DNA of 64,000 nt from positions 5,137,501 through 5,201,500 of the forward strand of contig BSYO01000033.1 in the NCBI GenBank assembly GCA_033239525.1, in the 5' to 3' direction. The notes below the pieces were generated by a model that did no database searches, was not told where the DNA came from, and saw nothing but the letters and a program-made list of their open reading frames with translations. A program made the position numbers and the translations under genes. Shown piece by piece: positions 33,640 through 44,519 of this stretch; position 1 is the first letter of the stretch, and the number at the start of each line of letters is the position of its first letter. The stretch is from Nepenthes gracilis (Eukaryota; Streptophyta; Magnoliopsida; Caryophyllales; Nepenthaceae).

Positions 33640-34870
33640 GCGCACTGGGTTCCCTATTGGAAGTAGCGCTTGGTGGGTTGCGTTCCACGTTCGCGGGACC
33701 AACTTCCCGTCTGGTTCCGGAGCTTGTATGCCCCATTGCGCGGGGCAGGAGATAAGAAAAGGTCCCTCCGGTTGGAAGAGAGCTTGTTCGGCGGCCGGCT
33801 TGCTTCGTGGCCTCGATGCGCCAGCGAGGACGAAAGTCCCCAGCGTTGAAGCGCCGGGCCTTCACTTTCTTATTGTAGTACCCGGGCAACTCGGTGTTGG
33901 TATCTTCTGTCCGTACTCTAGCTGCGTCACGGGCTTCCTCCAACAAGTCCAAGTGCTCCCCGATTCTCGGGAGTTTATGCGTAGGTCGAAGGACTCTACC
34001 CCGAGACTCGGGAGCCCGATTTCGGCCGGGATTACCGCTTGAGTCCGTAGCAGGCTGAAGGGTGTCTCGCGTGTTGATTCTTTCGGGGTTGTGCGATAAG
34101 ACCGAGAGGACGGGGGGAGCTCGTCGGCCCGAGAGCCCCGCGTCCTCCAATCTAGTTTTTAATCCGTGGAGCAGCGTACGGTTTGTGACCTCCACCTGCC
34201 GTTGGCACTCGGGGTATGCTTTGAAGTGTGGACCAGCTTGATTCCAAGGCCCAGTACAATACTTGGTGAAGCGTTTCCCAAAAGGTCCGTTATCGTCACC
34301 ACGACCTCAGGGACGCCGTATCTGCAGACGATGCCCTGGCGAAGGAATTCCAGAGCATTGTGTTCTGTGATTTTTGCGAGCGGGGCAGCCTCGACCCATT
34401 TAGTGAAGTAGTCGATGCCCGCTATGACGAATTTCCTTTGTCTCGCGGCGACGGGGAATGGGCCGAGAATGTCAAGCCCCCATTGTGCGAAGGGCCACGG
34501 GGCCTGAAGGGACTTGAGTCCGCGGAATGATACCAGTGGTGGTGGAGGTTGCCATGCCGGCAGCTTTCACATTTCTTTACAAACTCAAGCGCGTCCTTTT
34601 CATTGAGGGCCGGTAGTAGCCGCCGTGACTTTGAAGGCCGAGGTTTTCCCGCCTACGTGCGATCCACGAGATCCCAAGGTGAACTTCGCCGAGCGCGTAG
34701 TCTGCCTCCTCGGGGGATAGACAGCGGAGATACGGAGTTGAGTATCCGCGGCGATATAGCCGCCCATCAACTACCGTGTACCAGCCGGTTGTCTTTTTAA
34801 TCCGCCTGGCCTTTTCGGCGTCCTCAGGAGAGCGATCCGTCGGCCGGTATCTAAGGCAAGGAGTCATCCA
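33640..34870 (-). pseudogene. Integrase region of copy 3
   Basis: On the minus strand, 34867-34577 encodes an integrase zinc-binding region (WYTVVDGRLYRRGYSTPYLR, then CLSPEEADYALGEVHLG). About 34440-34250 encodes the catalytic core (IDYFTKWVEAAPLAKITEHN, then FLRQGIVCRYGVPEVVV). About 33990-33830 encodes the C-terminal part (LLEEARDAARVRT, YYNKKVKARRFNAGD). Integrase inserts the DNA copy into the host genome. The segments lie in different frames. Confidence 0.75.
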
Positions 34871-34999
34871 GTTTTCGTCTCACGAAATGCATGGCCTCCT
34901 GTTTCTCTATGCTAGGAGGGTTCGGGACCTCCCGCATGTCCCTCGAATACTGTTCCGGGTTCTGGGAAGCAGCTGCTCTAGCCAGCCGGTCTGCCTTCC

Positions 35000-35780
35000 A
35001 ATTTTCTGTTCGAGGAACGTGAACCAGGGTCAGCTTGTCGAAGCCCTGGATAGCTTCCTTTGCCTTTGCTCGGCCAAGGAAGGGTTGTTCGCCTCGAAGC
35101 CCCCATTGACCTGGTTAACGATTAACTTCGGAGTGCTGTGGGATCGCCAACCTCTTGGCGAGCACTCCTTTGCCAATCGCAAGCCCCTAGTAGGGCCTCG
35201 TTCACTTTCGGCGTTGTTGAGGGAAATCAAGTTTTAGGAGTACTTGATCTCGTGTCCATCGGGTCGTCAAGGACTACTCCTGCCCCATTGCCATTGTCCG
35301 TGGACGATCCGTCCACGGAGCGCCCCATAAAGGGCCCCACCGGCTGTTCGCCCGTTCGTTGGGCTGTTCTTGTTGGATTGGGGTCGTGGTCTCGGCGATG
35401 AAGTCGGCGAGCCTGCGCCTTTATGGCGGGTGCGGGCACGAACTTCGACGTCGAACTCGCCCCAATTCAATCGCCCATTTTACCAATCGCCCGAAGCGTC
35501 GGGCTTTGGAGTATGCCTTTCGAGTGGTTGGTCGTAAGGACCCACTATGCGATGCGCCGAAAGTAAAATTGCGAAGATAAGGGCCAGCGCCATTTTTGTG
35601 TAGCGGTAGCGAGTTTGGGCCGCCGGTGTTTTGCTCACGTAGTAGACCGGTTGTTGGATATCGGACTCTGCGCGCACGAGACGGAGGCGAGGATGCCTCC
35701 CGATCTTTGCCAAGTAAAGTACAACTCCTCTCCGTCTTTGGGGCGCGCCAACAACGGTGGTGGCGATACCGCTTCAACTC
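35000..35780 (-). pseudogene. RNase H region of copy 3
   Basis: The minus strand encodes RAESDIQQPVYYVSKT and YTKMALALIFA near 35690-35590 (connection domain). RSVDGSSTDNGNGAGVVLDD (about 35320-35260) and GLRLAKE ... LIVNQVNGGFEANNPSLAEQ (about 35160-35060) are signatures of the RNase H1-type domain of plant Ty3/gypsy elements. RNase H removes the RNA strand during reverse transcription. Frames shift between segments. Confidence 0.75.
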
Positions 35781-36097
35781 ATCAGCTTGATGCAGCGATC
35801 AACCGTCCATTGGAATCCGTTAGACTTTGTTCCTCTCAAGGCTTTAAAGAAGGGTCGTATTTGTCCCAGGATCGCGAGGAAGCGGGACAAGCAGCTGACC
35901 GCCGCCCCGATCAATCAGCCGGACATCTTTACGTTTTCGGGGGTGCCATGTCGGCGGGGCCTTAATCTTTTAAGGTTCGCCTCGATCCTCTCGAGAGACG
36001 ATGAAACCCAAGAACTTCCCGAGGTTACGCCGAAAACACACTTGGCGGATTTAACTTCATTTGGTCTTTGGCGGAGCACCCCAAATGACTCCTCCAG

Positions 36098-36865
36098 TCA
36101 CGTACGTGGTCGCCGTGACTCTGCTCTTGTGAGCATGTCGTCGACGTAGACCTCCATGTTGCGACCGATTTGCTTTTCGAACATCTTGTTCACGAGGCGT
36201 TGATAAGTGGCTCCAGGCATTCTTTTGAAGGGCATGACCCTATAGCAATAGGTGCCACAGTCCGTCATGAGCGAGGTATGCTCCTCGTCCTCTGGACTCA
36301 TTCTCCCAGTTGTAGCCGAATAAGCGTCCATGAAGCTTAGCGGCCTCGTGCCACTGCTTGAAAGTGGAGTCAACCAACGGAGTCAATCCGGGCAAAGGAA
36401 AGCATCTTTTGGACAAGCCTTGTTGACGTCGGTAAAATCGACGCACATTCGCCATTTTCCGTTGCTCTTTTTAACCAGGACGACGTTTGAGAGCCAGTCC
36501 GGGTATTGGACGTCCCTGATGAAGCCTGCGTCCAGCAATTTCTTCACCTCCTCTCGGATGGCGATTAGTTTTTCGACGGAGTGGTTCCTCCGTTTCTGCC
36601 TGACCGGCTTTCGGTCTGGATCGAGGCCCAGTTTGTGGACCATCACTTCAGCTGAAATCCCGGGCATGTCCGCGGGAGTCCAGGCAAAAAGGTCTGCGTT
36701 TCTTCGTAAAAGACGATTAAATGTCGTGATGGCTTTGGTGAGTGAGCCGCCAACTGGGACGCACTTGTCCGATTCCCTCGGGTCGGTGGGACCCGGATCC
36801 GTAGCTTCACCGGGCTGTGCTTGTTGCAAGGTGGTCTCGTCTCGGTGATCGAGTTCTCCCGCCAT
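36098..36865 (-). pseudogene. Reverse transcriptase region of copy 3
   Basis: An open frame at 36865-36383 encodes LLDAGFIRDVQYPDWLSNVV, LVKKSNGKWRMCVDFTDVNK and ACPKD. After a frame change, 36373-36098 encodes YCYRVMPFKRMPGATYQRLV, NKMFEKQIGRNMEVYVDDML. The YVDD catalytic box is at about 36138-36149. These are classic Ty3/gypsy reverse-transcriptase blocks. The break between the two frames near 36380 removes the block with the first catalytic aspartate from a single frame. Confidence 0.85.
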
Positions 36866-36989
36866 GTTAGTTACGCCGTGGGCAATCAGGCCATGTAGCG
36901 AGTCGACGACCTGATCTCCCAGAACTTCTCCGACGTCGTGGCGTCGGAAATTTCATTTTAAGATGTAGAATTGACGTGATTGCCCCAAA

Positions 36990-37560
36990 CGCTGGTTAGG
37001 CACGGCCGCCTAGTATGGCGTTTGTAAACGGAGGCGGGTCAACCACAAGGAAGGTTAGCATGCGACTTGATGTTTTTGGGTAAGTGCCTGGGGTGACCTC
37101 CAGTTGGATTGTCCTTGAGCGGGCACTTTGGTTCATTAAGGCCGTATAAAGGTCCTTCATCGGTTTTAGTTGATTCTTTCTTAGGCCTAGTCTAAAGAAC
37201 GCGTCCAAGTAAAGCAAATCTTTAGAGCTTCCATTATCGATAAAAGATCAAATTGGTAGTCCGATGTACCATCTCAAACGAGTGCCGAGATTACAAGGGG
37301 TCGACATGGGGGAGATTACATGGTTTGAGTCACAATCACTAAAGCTAATGATGTTGTCTTTAAGGCGTTGCTTCTTCCTCCGAAACCTGCTTGCCCCTTG
37401 TTGTCATCGGGCCCCTAGCAGGTCGGGCGTTGATCATGTTGACCACCCCGCCGCAATCTGTTGGGAGGCGTTCGCTCCTGCCCTTCTTCGTTGGCCGCTC
37501 CCGAGTTACATCCGGTCCCTTGACAAACCGGGTGAGTGTCCTCTCGTGGATCAAGTCCTC
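36990..37560 (-). pseudogene. Protease region of copy 3
   Basis: The minus strand encodes GGVVNMINARPARGPM near 37450-37400. FIDNGSS at about 37245-37216 is the aspartic-protease active-site motif (D-x-G-S type), followed by LLYLDAFFRLGLRKNQLKPM and FLVVDPPPFTNAILGG. This arrangement is usual for Tat-like elements. Protease matures the gag-pol polyprotein. It is frame-broken. Confidence 0.65.
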
Positions 37561-37699
37561 AATTTCCTTCTGCAGCGCTTTGCAGTCTTCAGTTGAATGG
37601 CCGGCAGAGCGGTGGAAGTCACAGTACTTAGACTGATTTAGGAGTCCTTTTCAGCGTCTTTGGCCACTTCAAAATTTTTCTCCGCGGATCGCATTAGAA

Positions 37700-39003
37700 C
37701 ATTGAGCGTGTGTCTCATCCCGGGCGTGAAGGTGGTGGGCCCGTAGTCTCTGCGTTCGAGCCGGTCCGTCGTTGTTTCGGGCGGGAGTGTTCCCCCATTG
37801 TATTTCTTTTCCCATCACCGAGGAACGGCCGAGGCTGGTCCGCCCTCTCGGGACGTTTTGCCTCGTTGGCCTCCTCCCGGCTAGCTGCGTAGGCCACAGT
37901 GATGGATTCGCCTCGCGGAAAGTCGAGGATTTTTGTGGGCAAGGTGCTTGAAAAAGTCATCAGAGGTCGGCGCCGAGATGAAGGCGCCCAACTTCATCTC
38001 CTCGGTGATCTCGGGAATCCTTTCGGCCGACCACGAAAGCGATCCGGGAAGCGCCGTGGGTTCTCTCCCGGTTTGTTTTATGTGGGAGAGGTGCCGACAT
38101 TTCTCTCCGCCCGGCTTGATGCATCTTGGGCGGGGAAGAGGTCAGTGAGTTCACGGAAGGCTGCTGATCGTGCACGAAGGGAGATGGTGAAACCAGATTC
38201 CTCGGCATCTCCCTTCGGGGGTGAGTGGAAAGCAACGGCACATTGCCGAGTCCTCTAGCCCTTGTAGACTTAGATGGAGTGCGGAAGTGATCGAGGTGGT
38301 CAACCGGATCTTTGCCCCCATCGTATAAGTCAGGGACGGTATTTTGAACTTGGGCCGGTAGAGGAAGGCTTAAGATTTACTGCGGTGAAAGGCGACTGTC
38401 CAAGTCGATGGTGCCTTAAATTCGTTCTCGAATACGCGCCCAGATTTGATCCACTCGTGGAGTCGGCCACGAGTGGCGTTGGCGATCTCTTGGAGTTGAG
38501 AAATTCCTCAACTCCGTCTTATCTCCGGCGGAGTTATTGATCGGTCGACCGCCACGGTGGATCTGGCGATCCGGAGGCTCGCTCCCGGATGCGTGATGGT
38601 CCTTTGCCCGAGAATACCGAGGATTTCTCCTTTCGGGGCAGGCTCAGGAGACGTACTCCCGGAGCGCTCCGTTGGCTGTGCAGCCGGGAGCGCGGGAGGA
38701 CGCGAGCCGGATCGTCCCGGCTTTCGCCAGCCTTTGGCGGCTTCTTCTTCCTCAGCCACCTTTTTTGGTGGCGGGAGCGGGATGACAGGCTGGTGGAGCC
38801 ACCGACAGATTGTTGCTCCCTCTCGTGCACAGAGGCTTGATTGGAGCAGCGGATTGTTGCCTTGCATCTACTCCACCGGTTGTTGAAAGTAAGGTGCGGA
38901 CTCCTACGTGAGCCCCGTTGACCGGGACATTAGCGGCATGGTCCCGGGTCGGGGTTACGATTTCTCTAGGCCGGGTCGCTAGCTTTGTGCTCGTATTCAC
39001 CAT
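37700..39003 (-). pseudogene. gag region of copy 3
   Basis: The likely start is MVNTSTKLATRPREIV at about 39003 on the minus strand, soon after the primer-binding site. A proline- and serine-rich stretch follows. The retrotransposon gag core is seen at 38356-38281 as PKFKIPSL, then YDGGKDPVDHLDHFRT one frame over. The C-terminal part (37960-37715) holds TKILDFPRGESITVAYAASR. Gag forms the particle that encloses the RNA. Multiple frame changes are present. Confidence 0.65.
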
Positions 39004-39061
39004 TGTAGAGGCGAAGGTGGGAGAGAGAGAGTTAGTGCGGGTTTTGTGGTAGGCTTTGTAG

Positions 39062-39081
39062 CGCTTCCGAGACCGGCGCCA
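39062..39081 (-). promoter_or_regulatory. Primer-binding site of copy 3
   Basis: Next to the LTR the minus strand reads TTGGCGCCGGTCTCGGAAGC. It shares TTGGCGCCG-TCT with the usual plant Tat primer site. With the opposite polypurine tract it fixes the element's orientation. Confidence 0.6.
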
Positions 39082-39082
39082 A

Positions 39083-40322
39083 TGATGCGTACTTGGATCC
39101 GGCTTGACGAATTGGTGCTTGGATGGTGATCCGGCTTCGTTCACCGAGTGCGAACCACCCCGCACACCACTAAAGCAAACAAGAGGTCGGCGTTCACGGC
39201 GGGAATTAATCCCACCGAAAACACCACGCTCAAGTCGAGAAATGCGACCTTGATGGAAGGAAAGAAAGATAGAAAGAGCAAATGAGAGAAGAGAGAAGAG
39301 TGTTTAGTTCCGGATGTCGCAAGGAGCGGGTCCTTCCTCGTATCTGGATGGTGGGAAGAAGCGAGAACGCGTGTATCAACCCGTTCGTTGCCTTGGAGCT
39401 CGATCGTGCACGAGAACTGGGCTGCTTTGAAAGCGAGTTCGTGCGCTTCCGAGGAGTTTACTCAAAGGGAATATCAACGGTTTGTCTTTTTAGTTCTTGA
39501 AAGAGAAGTGAAGAGTGTAAGATGCTTGGGAAGATCTCGAAAAGCCCCCTTTCTCGCGGGGCGTGAGGGTTCTTATACACCTCACCATGCTTTGGATCTT
39601 GGGCACGAGGTGATCGATCATCGTTGGGCGGCTGCCGACGGTAGTTCTTGCTCGTGGGATTCTTGGTCACGCCGGCTGCCCGATTCTTGGCCGTGACGTT
39701 CTGGATGTCGTTGCCATGCTTGACTCCTCCCTCTGCTTGGGAGTGGGTGGCCACTGCAGATGGAGCGAGTGGCGTTGGTGGCGTGCCGGCCATGCCCCCG
39801 GGTGGCTAGCCTTTCCGCCTCTATTGCGTGTCTCCGGCGACCGCATTAAATGCGTTGCGGGGTTCCGTTGCCCTTCTCCATCGTGGGTGCGTGCCCTAGA
39901 ACTCTTGGAATTTGGCCGACGTGCGCATGGCGCCCCTTCATTTGGACTATGGGCTGGCCAGTCAGGGTAGAAGGGCCGATTTTAGGGCCCAAGACGTAGA
40001 AGCGGACGGTCAACGTCGAGTTGACCGTCGGGGGTGACGGACCGCCCTCGTGGAGAGCGGCGGGCAACCATCGATGGGCCGTGGGCCATAATGGAACAGG
40101 CCCATCACGGTTGCAAAGCCTCGGAGGCCCAACAAACCGGCCAACGTCGTTGAGTTGACCGTTTTTTGAGCTAGTTACGGGCCCGGTCAACGCCTTGATG
40201 TTGACCGTCCTTGGGCCTTTCATTTACGGGCCTATCTCCTTAGTGGGCCGTCGTGAGGCGTTGGCCCTCTCTGGGCCTCGTTGACTTCTCCTTGGGCCAG
40301 CCCATTTTTGGTGTACCCATCA
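39083..40322 (-). mobile_element. 5' LTR of copy 3 (right on the map)
   Basis: 1,240 bp, starting TGATGCGTACTTGGATCCGG and ending GGTGTACCCATCA. Reading on the minus strand, it would contain the promoter of the gag-pol transcript. It pairs with 28909-30135. Confidence 0.85.
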
Positions 40323-41189
40323 ATAATAATAATACAAAATAATAATAATAATAATAAAATAAAATAAAATATGGGAATAATAATTCCCCGGGAATTGTAA
40401 TTCCCACCTTATTGCCAACCAAACGGAGGAATTGCAATTCTCGCGGGAATTGCAATTCCATTCCCACCTAATTCCTGCAACCAAACATGGCCTCAATCTC
40501 TTTCTCTCGTCTCTCTCTCGCTCTCGCCGTTCCTCTCTTCATCTCTTCGTCTCCCTTTTAATTTCTTCTGCCGTTTCACCCCTTATTTGTCAAAGGTTTT
40601 CAATTCCGTTCAATTAATCGGGCGACAATGTTGTGGAGTATAAATTGAGGCGTGCGGTAAACATGTTCGTCGTCCGAGCCTCTGCATTGAAGTTTCAGAG
40701 TCGCCCGTCGCCTGAAGCCGTAGTCGTCGTTGCCGAAGAGATTGTTGCCGTCGTCGATCGGTGCAGAGCCACCATCGCAAACCCTTGCCGATTGCTGCCG
40801 TCGGAGCCGCCGCCGTCGTCGTTAAACCTTTGCCGTTGCCGTTTCCGTCGTCAGTTTACGTCGCCGTTGCCGCAAACCCTCGTCGCCATTAACCCTAATC
40901 GTTCTGTTCAACAGGCAAGTAAAATTCCTCTCTCGTTTGCAAGTAAACCCTTTTCTCTTTAGCAAGTAAAACGTTCCTCTTGCAAAGTAAATTCTCTTCT
41001 CTGTAAACGAATCCTTCCTTTCAAATTATTGCTGTTAATCTGCAATAAAATGGTAAAAGAAAAGGAATTGGGCAAAAACAGAGCTTCGTGCGCTGTTGGT
41101 CGGCTGTCGGTGCTGTGCACGGTGCGTGAGCTCGGTGCGTGGCTGTGTGTATATGGCCGGGTAATTATACAGTGTATATATATATATAA

Positions 41190-41400
41190 TTATATACGTG
41201 TGTGTATGTGTACATACGTGGCTGTGCCGGTGCGTGTGTGTACAGTGCACGTGGAGTGTGTATATGGACGGGTGTATTCGGTGTATTCATATACTTATGC
41301 GTGCGGTGTGTGTATACGGTGGGTATGTGCAGGTGTGCACTGTGCGCGGTGCGTGGCAGTGTGTGTGCGTCTGGTGTGTGTTTGTGTGTTGATATAAATA
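41190..41400. repeat. Degenerate GT-rich tract
   Basis: Interrupted GTGTGT sequence within long LTR copy B, the mirror of the CA-rich tract in copy A. The open frames it creates are low-complexity. Confidence 0.7.
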
Positions 41401-42567
41401 TAAATATAAATATATTACATATGTGTTGGTGGTATATGTTTATATTGTGTGCATGGGTAAGAATAATAATAGTCTATTAACTGATTATTCCTGTATATCA
41501 TTAATAAATTCCAGTAAAGTATTTTTTGTGTTAACATTGCTGACGTGTGTATATTTTATTGGCACTCTATGACTAAGTGAGGAGAACGTATGAAAACATT
41601 AAGGTAACAGGTCGAATGGGAGGTTATGAAACCTTAGTGTAATCTATAATTTTTCGATACTGAATCCATATTCCAGGGGTTGAGGTCGTTTGGATGGATA
41701 TTTATAATCTTGTGAACGAATTGTGAGATATCAGTGGATATCGAGCCGTGGTGGTGTTGATTTTGACTTGATAATGATATGCATATTCTGTGGATCAGAG
41801 GATCACAGAATATATGAATGTTATCTGACGGGATAACGAGAGTGTTGATTCGGTACTTGTACACTACGGCTGGCAAGTATCATGAGACCATAGGGTTGCG
41901 TGTCAAACTTGCTAGCACTGGAACCTTGAGGTTACCCGCTGTGGGTCGGGTGTGTGAATTGAGGGTTCACAATGATATATAAGGTCTAAGGAGACTTTCG
42001 TAATATCTTGTATATTTGAGACCTCATTTGTGAAGAGTTCGATGGAACCCATGTCGTGATTGTTACTCGGATTCGGTGGAATCCAATTTGCATTCTTGAG
42101 TCTTGTTGTCATATGGCTTTGAGTCGTAGATACGACATGTAGTTGAATCTCGAATAATTATCTATGTAATTATGTTCCGAGACGCTTTATTGTATTCCAT
42201 TAATTTATTATTTATTTACTTGCTGGGCCTTATGTTCACCTTGCGTTTTATTGGCTCTAGTGTAATGTTATGACAGGTTAGAAGAAATCAAGCTGTTGCT
42301 GAAGAATTTTGGGATAGGGACTATCTTGGGATGAGAAGCTTGTGACTGGAAGCTGTAAAGTTAACTTTATTGATCGATGTTTTATTGTCGGGATTGCGTT
42401 CGCAGAGTTTAGATTTTCATAAATATTTATTGTATTTAAAACATTTATTATGGGAATTAAAATCAATATGTATTATTTAGTGAGGCATTTATGAGATCAT
42501 TTATGATCTTGGATTTCCGCGTGGCGGTTTCGGGTCGGGTTGGGTGACTCGGGCTCGGGGCATTACA

Positions 42568-43500
42568 GAAAACGTGAGCCGAACAGAGTAACTGCTGCCG
42601 TCGCTAGAAGAAATGCATAAAATTGAGGCAAATAAAACAACTCCCTCTTTTGCAAGTAAAATTTCTATTTTCTGCAAGCAAATCATTCCTTCCTCATTGT
42701 TGATGTTTATTTTATTGTTGCATGCATTGATTTTGTTGGAATCGGTTATATTTTTGATTGTGAATGAGAAAATGGGAAAATAGAGCCACAACTTGTGCTG
42801 TGAAAGGCATGAATTTTCGAGGGTTCCATATTAAATTGGGGCTTAATAATTCACATAATGGGCTTAAACGTTGAGATTATGGATTTCTCCTAGTCTTGGC
42901 GCAAATCGAGAGGGAAGAGAAACAGAGGTCAGTGCTCTGATTGGGTCGCCCAAAATTGATGTAGCAAACCGAAAAGGTTGAGAAAGAGGAGAAGTGAGTG
43001 GAAGCATATTTGAGCCGTATTGTACGTAGGAAGCTATTGCTGTTAAATGTTTCTACATTATGTGTACGTGTCTATGCTGTATACATGACATATATTATAC
43101 GGCTTTGGGTAAGTGCTTATACACTGATGCTGATGGTGTGTTTGTCGTGTATATATATACGGTATATGTGCACAGGAGAATAACATGTATATACATATAC
43201 ACAGACAGTTTACAAGTGTACGGAAATACATTTACCAATTTATACGTGTAGGTATACAGTGTGTAGTAACGTGTGTGTATATATTTGTGTGTATATGTGC
43301 ATGTATTATGGGTATGAGTTGGGAGTTGTTGATTTGATGCAGTATGCGTAAAAATATAGATATACACGCCTCCGGGTGTGTATATGTATATATGTGATGC
43401 ACATATTGAAATGATAAGTTGGTTTAATGAGCATCTTAATAGTAATTATTATTTCAATTGGATCCTCGTGGAATGGGTCAGAATAGTAATTACCATATAA
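42568..43500. mobile_element. Right part of an older LTR-like sequence
   Basis: TGCAAGTAAAATTTC near 42650, then GCAAGCAAATCATTCC, then a GT-rich stretch at 43050-43400. This parallels GGCAAGTAAAATTCC at 40916, GTAAACGAATCCTTCC at 41003 and the GT-rich tract of copy B. It looks like an older relative into which copy B was inserted. The right boundary is unclear. Confidence 0.35.
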
Positions 43501-43519
43501 TAATTATTATATATTGCTT

Positions 43520-43837
43520 GTGTATATATACATGTCAATGGAGATGAAGATATTGGGCTGCGGGTGTGTGTCACGGTGCAAAAGAATAAGGTGTCTAGGC
43601 CATACAAGCAAGCTGAGTTTGAGATCATATTTGGTGAAGGAGTGAGAAAGCCTGGTTGCATTTTAACTTGTGTTGAGATGATGGATGTTGTGGCAAAGAA
43701 GGGGTCATGGTATGGTTATGGAGATCAGAGATTGGGTCAAGAAAGAGAGAGTACTGCAATACTTGAGAGAGGACCATCCTTTGTGTGATGAGATTGAGAA
43801 GGTAGTTCGGTCCCAGATGTTAGATTGGATTGGACAA
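43520..43837 (+). pseudogene. Plastid-type recA gene fragment
   Basis: The frame reads NGDEDIGLRVCVTVQKNKVS, RPYKQAEFEIIFGEGVRKPG, CILTCVEMMDVVAKKGSWYG and YGDQRLGQERE. It then continues one frame over as RVLQYLREDHPLCDEIEKVV and RSQML. This is the C-terminal core of RecA, closest by memory to the plant chloroplast RecA that acts in recombinational repair. A frame change near 43740 breaks it. ACAA|GTAAGT at 43838 is a good splice donor, so the fragment seems to come from genomic DNA and not from a processed mRNA. The Walker A and B regions are absent, and flanks on the left are repeat DNA. Confidence 0.75.
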
Positions 43838-44501
43838 GTAAGTTTTTTGTATGTTGGATAGTCTTCTCAGGCGTTGCAGCACCAAGAATAGGACTCATTT
43901 GAGGAGGGGATACCAAGTGTAGCACCAAGAACAACAAGAATTCTTCAACCTTTAGCTGCAGTCTTGGCAATGCTTGATGGTACTTCCATCTTTGTGGATC
44001 AAAACACAAGCATGTGGTACCAAGGCAGTTCATGAATTGGGAGAAGAAGCTACGTCGAACATGTGATTCTGGACGGGTTTTCATCACTAAAGTTGGTCTT
44101 CGGCGGTTTAATAGTGGCAACATATCACCAAACTCTCGTTCAATCTTGAGGACAAGGTTATTTTTGATGGAACTGGCAATGTAATGGGGATCCTCTATGG
44201 TTTCGGGGACACATTCTGGAAACCAACCACATCTATACGAAGGAGCAACTGAACTATCCAACCACCGCTCAAGTTCCGTGATTACATTTAGTTCCTGACT
44301 AGAACTGTTATTTTTCACCCACGTGAACTGATTATATGAGTTTCTTGTTGAGTTGTTAATAGTGAATATTCTCCCCATACACGTGCATTGTTTGTCATAG
44401 CTGAATTCGTTATTGCTGAATTTGTCATAGAGAAGTCTGTTAATAGCTGAACATGGGTGCCAACTTATTGTATATAACCCATTGCTGTGATGGGCAGCCA
44501 T
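43737..44501 (-). other. Unrecognised 254-codon open frame
   Basis: This is one of the longest uninterrupted frames in the repeat-rich part. It begins MAAHHSNGLYTISWHP and includes LERWLDSSVAPSYRCGWFPE and CVPETIEDPHYIASS. It overlaps the recA fragment antisense at its 3' end. I recognise no domain. It could be retrotransposon leader or gag-type sequence, or a chance frame; no homology claim is made. Confidence 0.2.
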
Positions 44502-44519
44502 AGGCAGAAGGAAAGAAAG

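Larger units (their letters stand above)
28909..40322 (-). mobile_element. Tat-like Ty3/gypsy LTR retrotransposon with antisense ORF (copy 3)
   Basis: The 11,414-bp element is bounded by TGATG...CATCA LTRs and flanked by ATAAT on both sides (28904-28908 and 40323-40327). Because the site is a TAA repeat, the duplication is weak evidence. On the minus strand the order is LTR, primer-binding site, gag, protease, reverse transcriptase, RNase H, integrase, a 35-bp tandem array, the region of the antisense ORF, a 33-bp tandem array, polypurine tract and LTR. Integrase following RNase H marks it as Ty3/gypsy. The antisense ORF and the non-coding arrays between pol and the 3' LTR fit the Tat lineage. 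All coding frames are broken, so it is not autonomous as sequenced. It is much richer in GC than its surroundings. Confidence 0.85.
27379..40491. mobile_element. MITE-like foldback element copy B, split by retrotransposons
   Basis: The left arm is 27379-27555 (GTACGTTTAGTTGTTGG ...). The right arm is 40365-40491 (... CTGCAACCAAACATGG). The arms carry the same GGGAAT/ATTCCC blocks as copy A. The (TAA)n core, about 27556-28012 plus 28875-28908 and 40323-40364, was the landing site of two LTR insertions. Coordinates include those insertions. Confidence 0.6.
27029..42567 (+). mobile_element. Long TGTAAT-type LTR, copy B, split by nested insertions
   Basis: It starts TGTAATATCTCGGTATTTCG and ends GGCTCGGGGCATTACA. 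It is flanked on the left by GAAAA(A) and on the right by GAAAA, a likely 5-bp target duplication. Own sequence: 27029-27378 and 40492-42567, about 2.4 kb in all; the rest is inserted. No internal region or partner LTR is present, so it behaves as a solo LTR. A short open frame at 40633-40962 and GT-rich frames at 41029-41480 are not considered genes. The relationship to copy A (20455) is clear over about 41500-42567. Confidence 0.6.

Noticed and set aside
40633..40962. 109-codon open frame with Pro/Arg/Val-rich sequence
   Set aside because: It sits in the GC-rich leader of long LTR copy B. No domain is recognisable and copy A has no matching frame that I could see.
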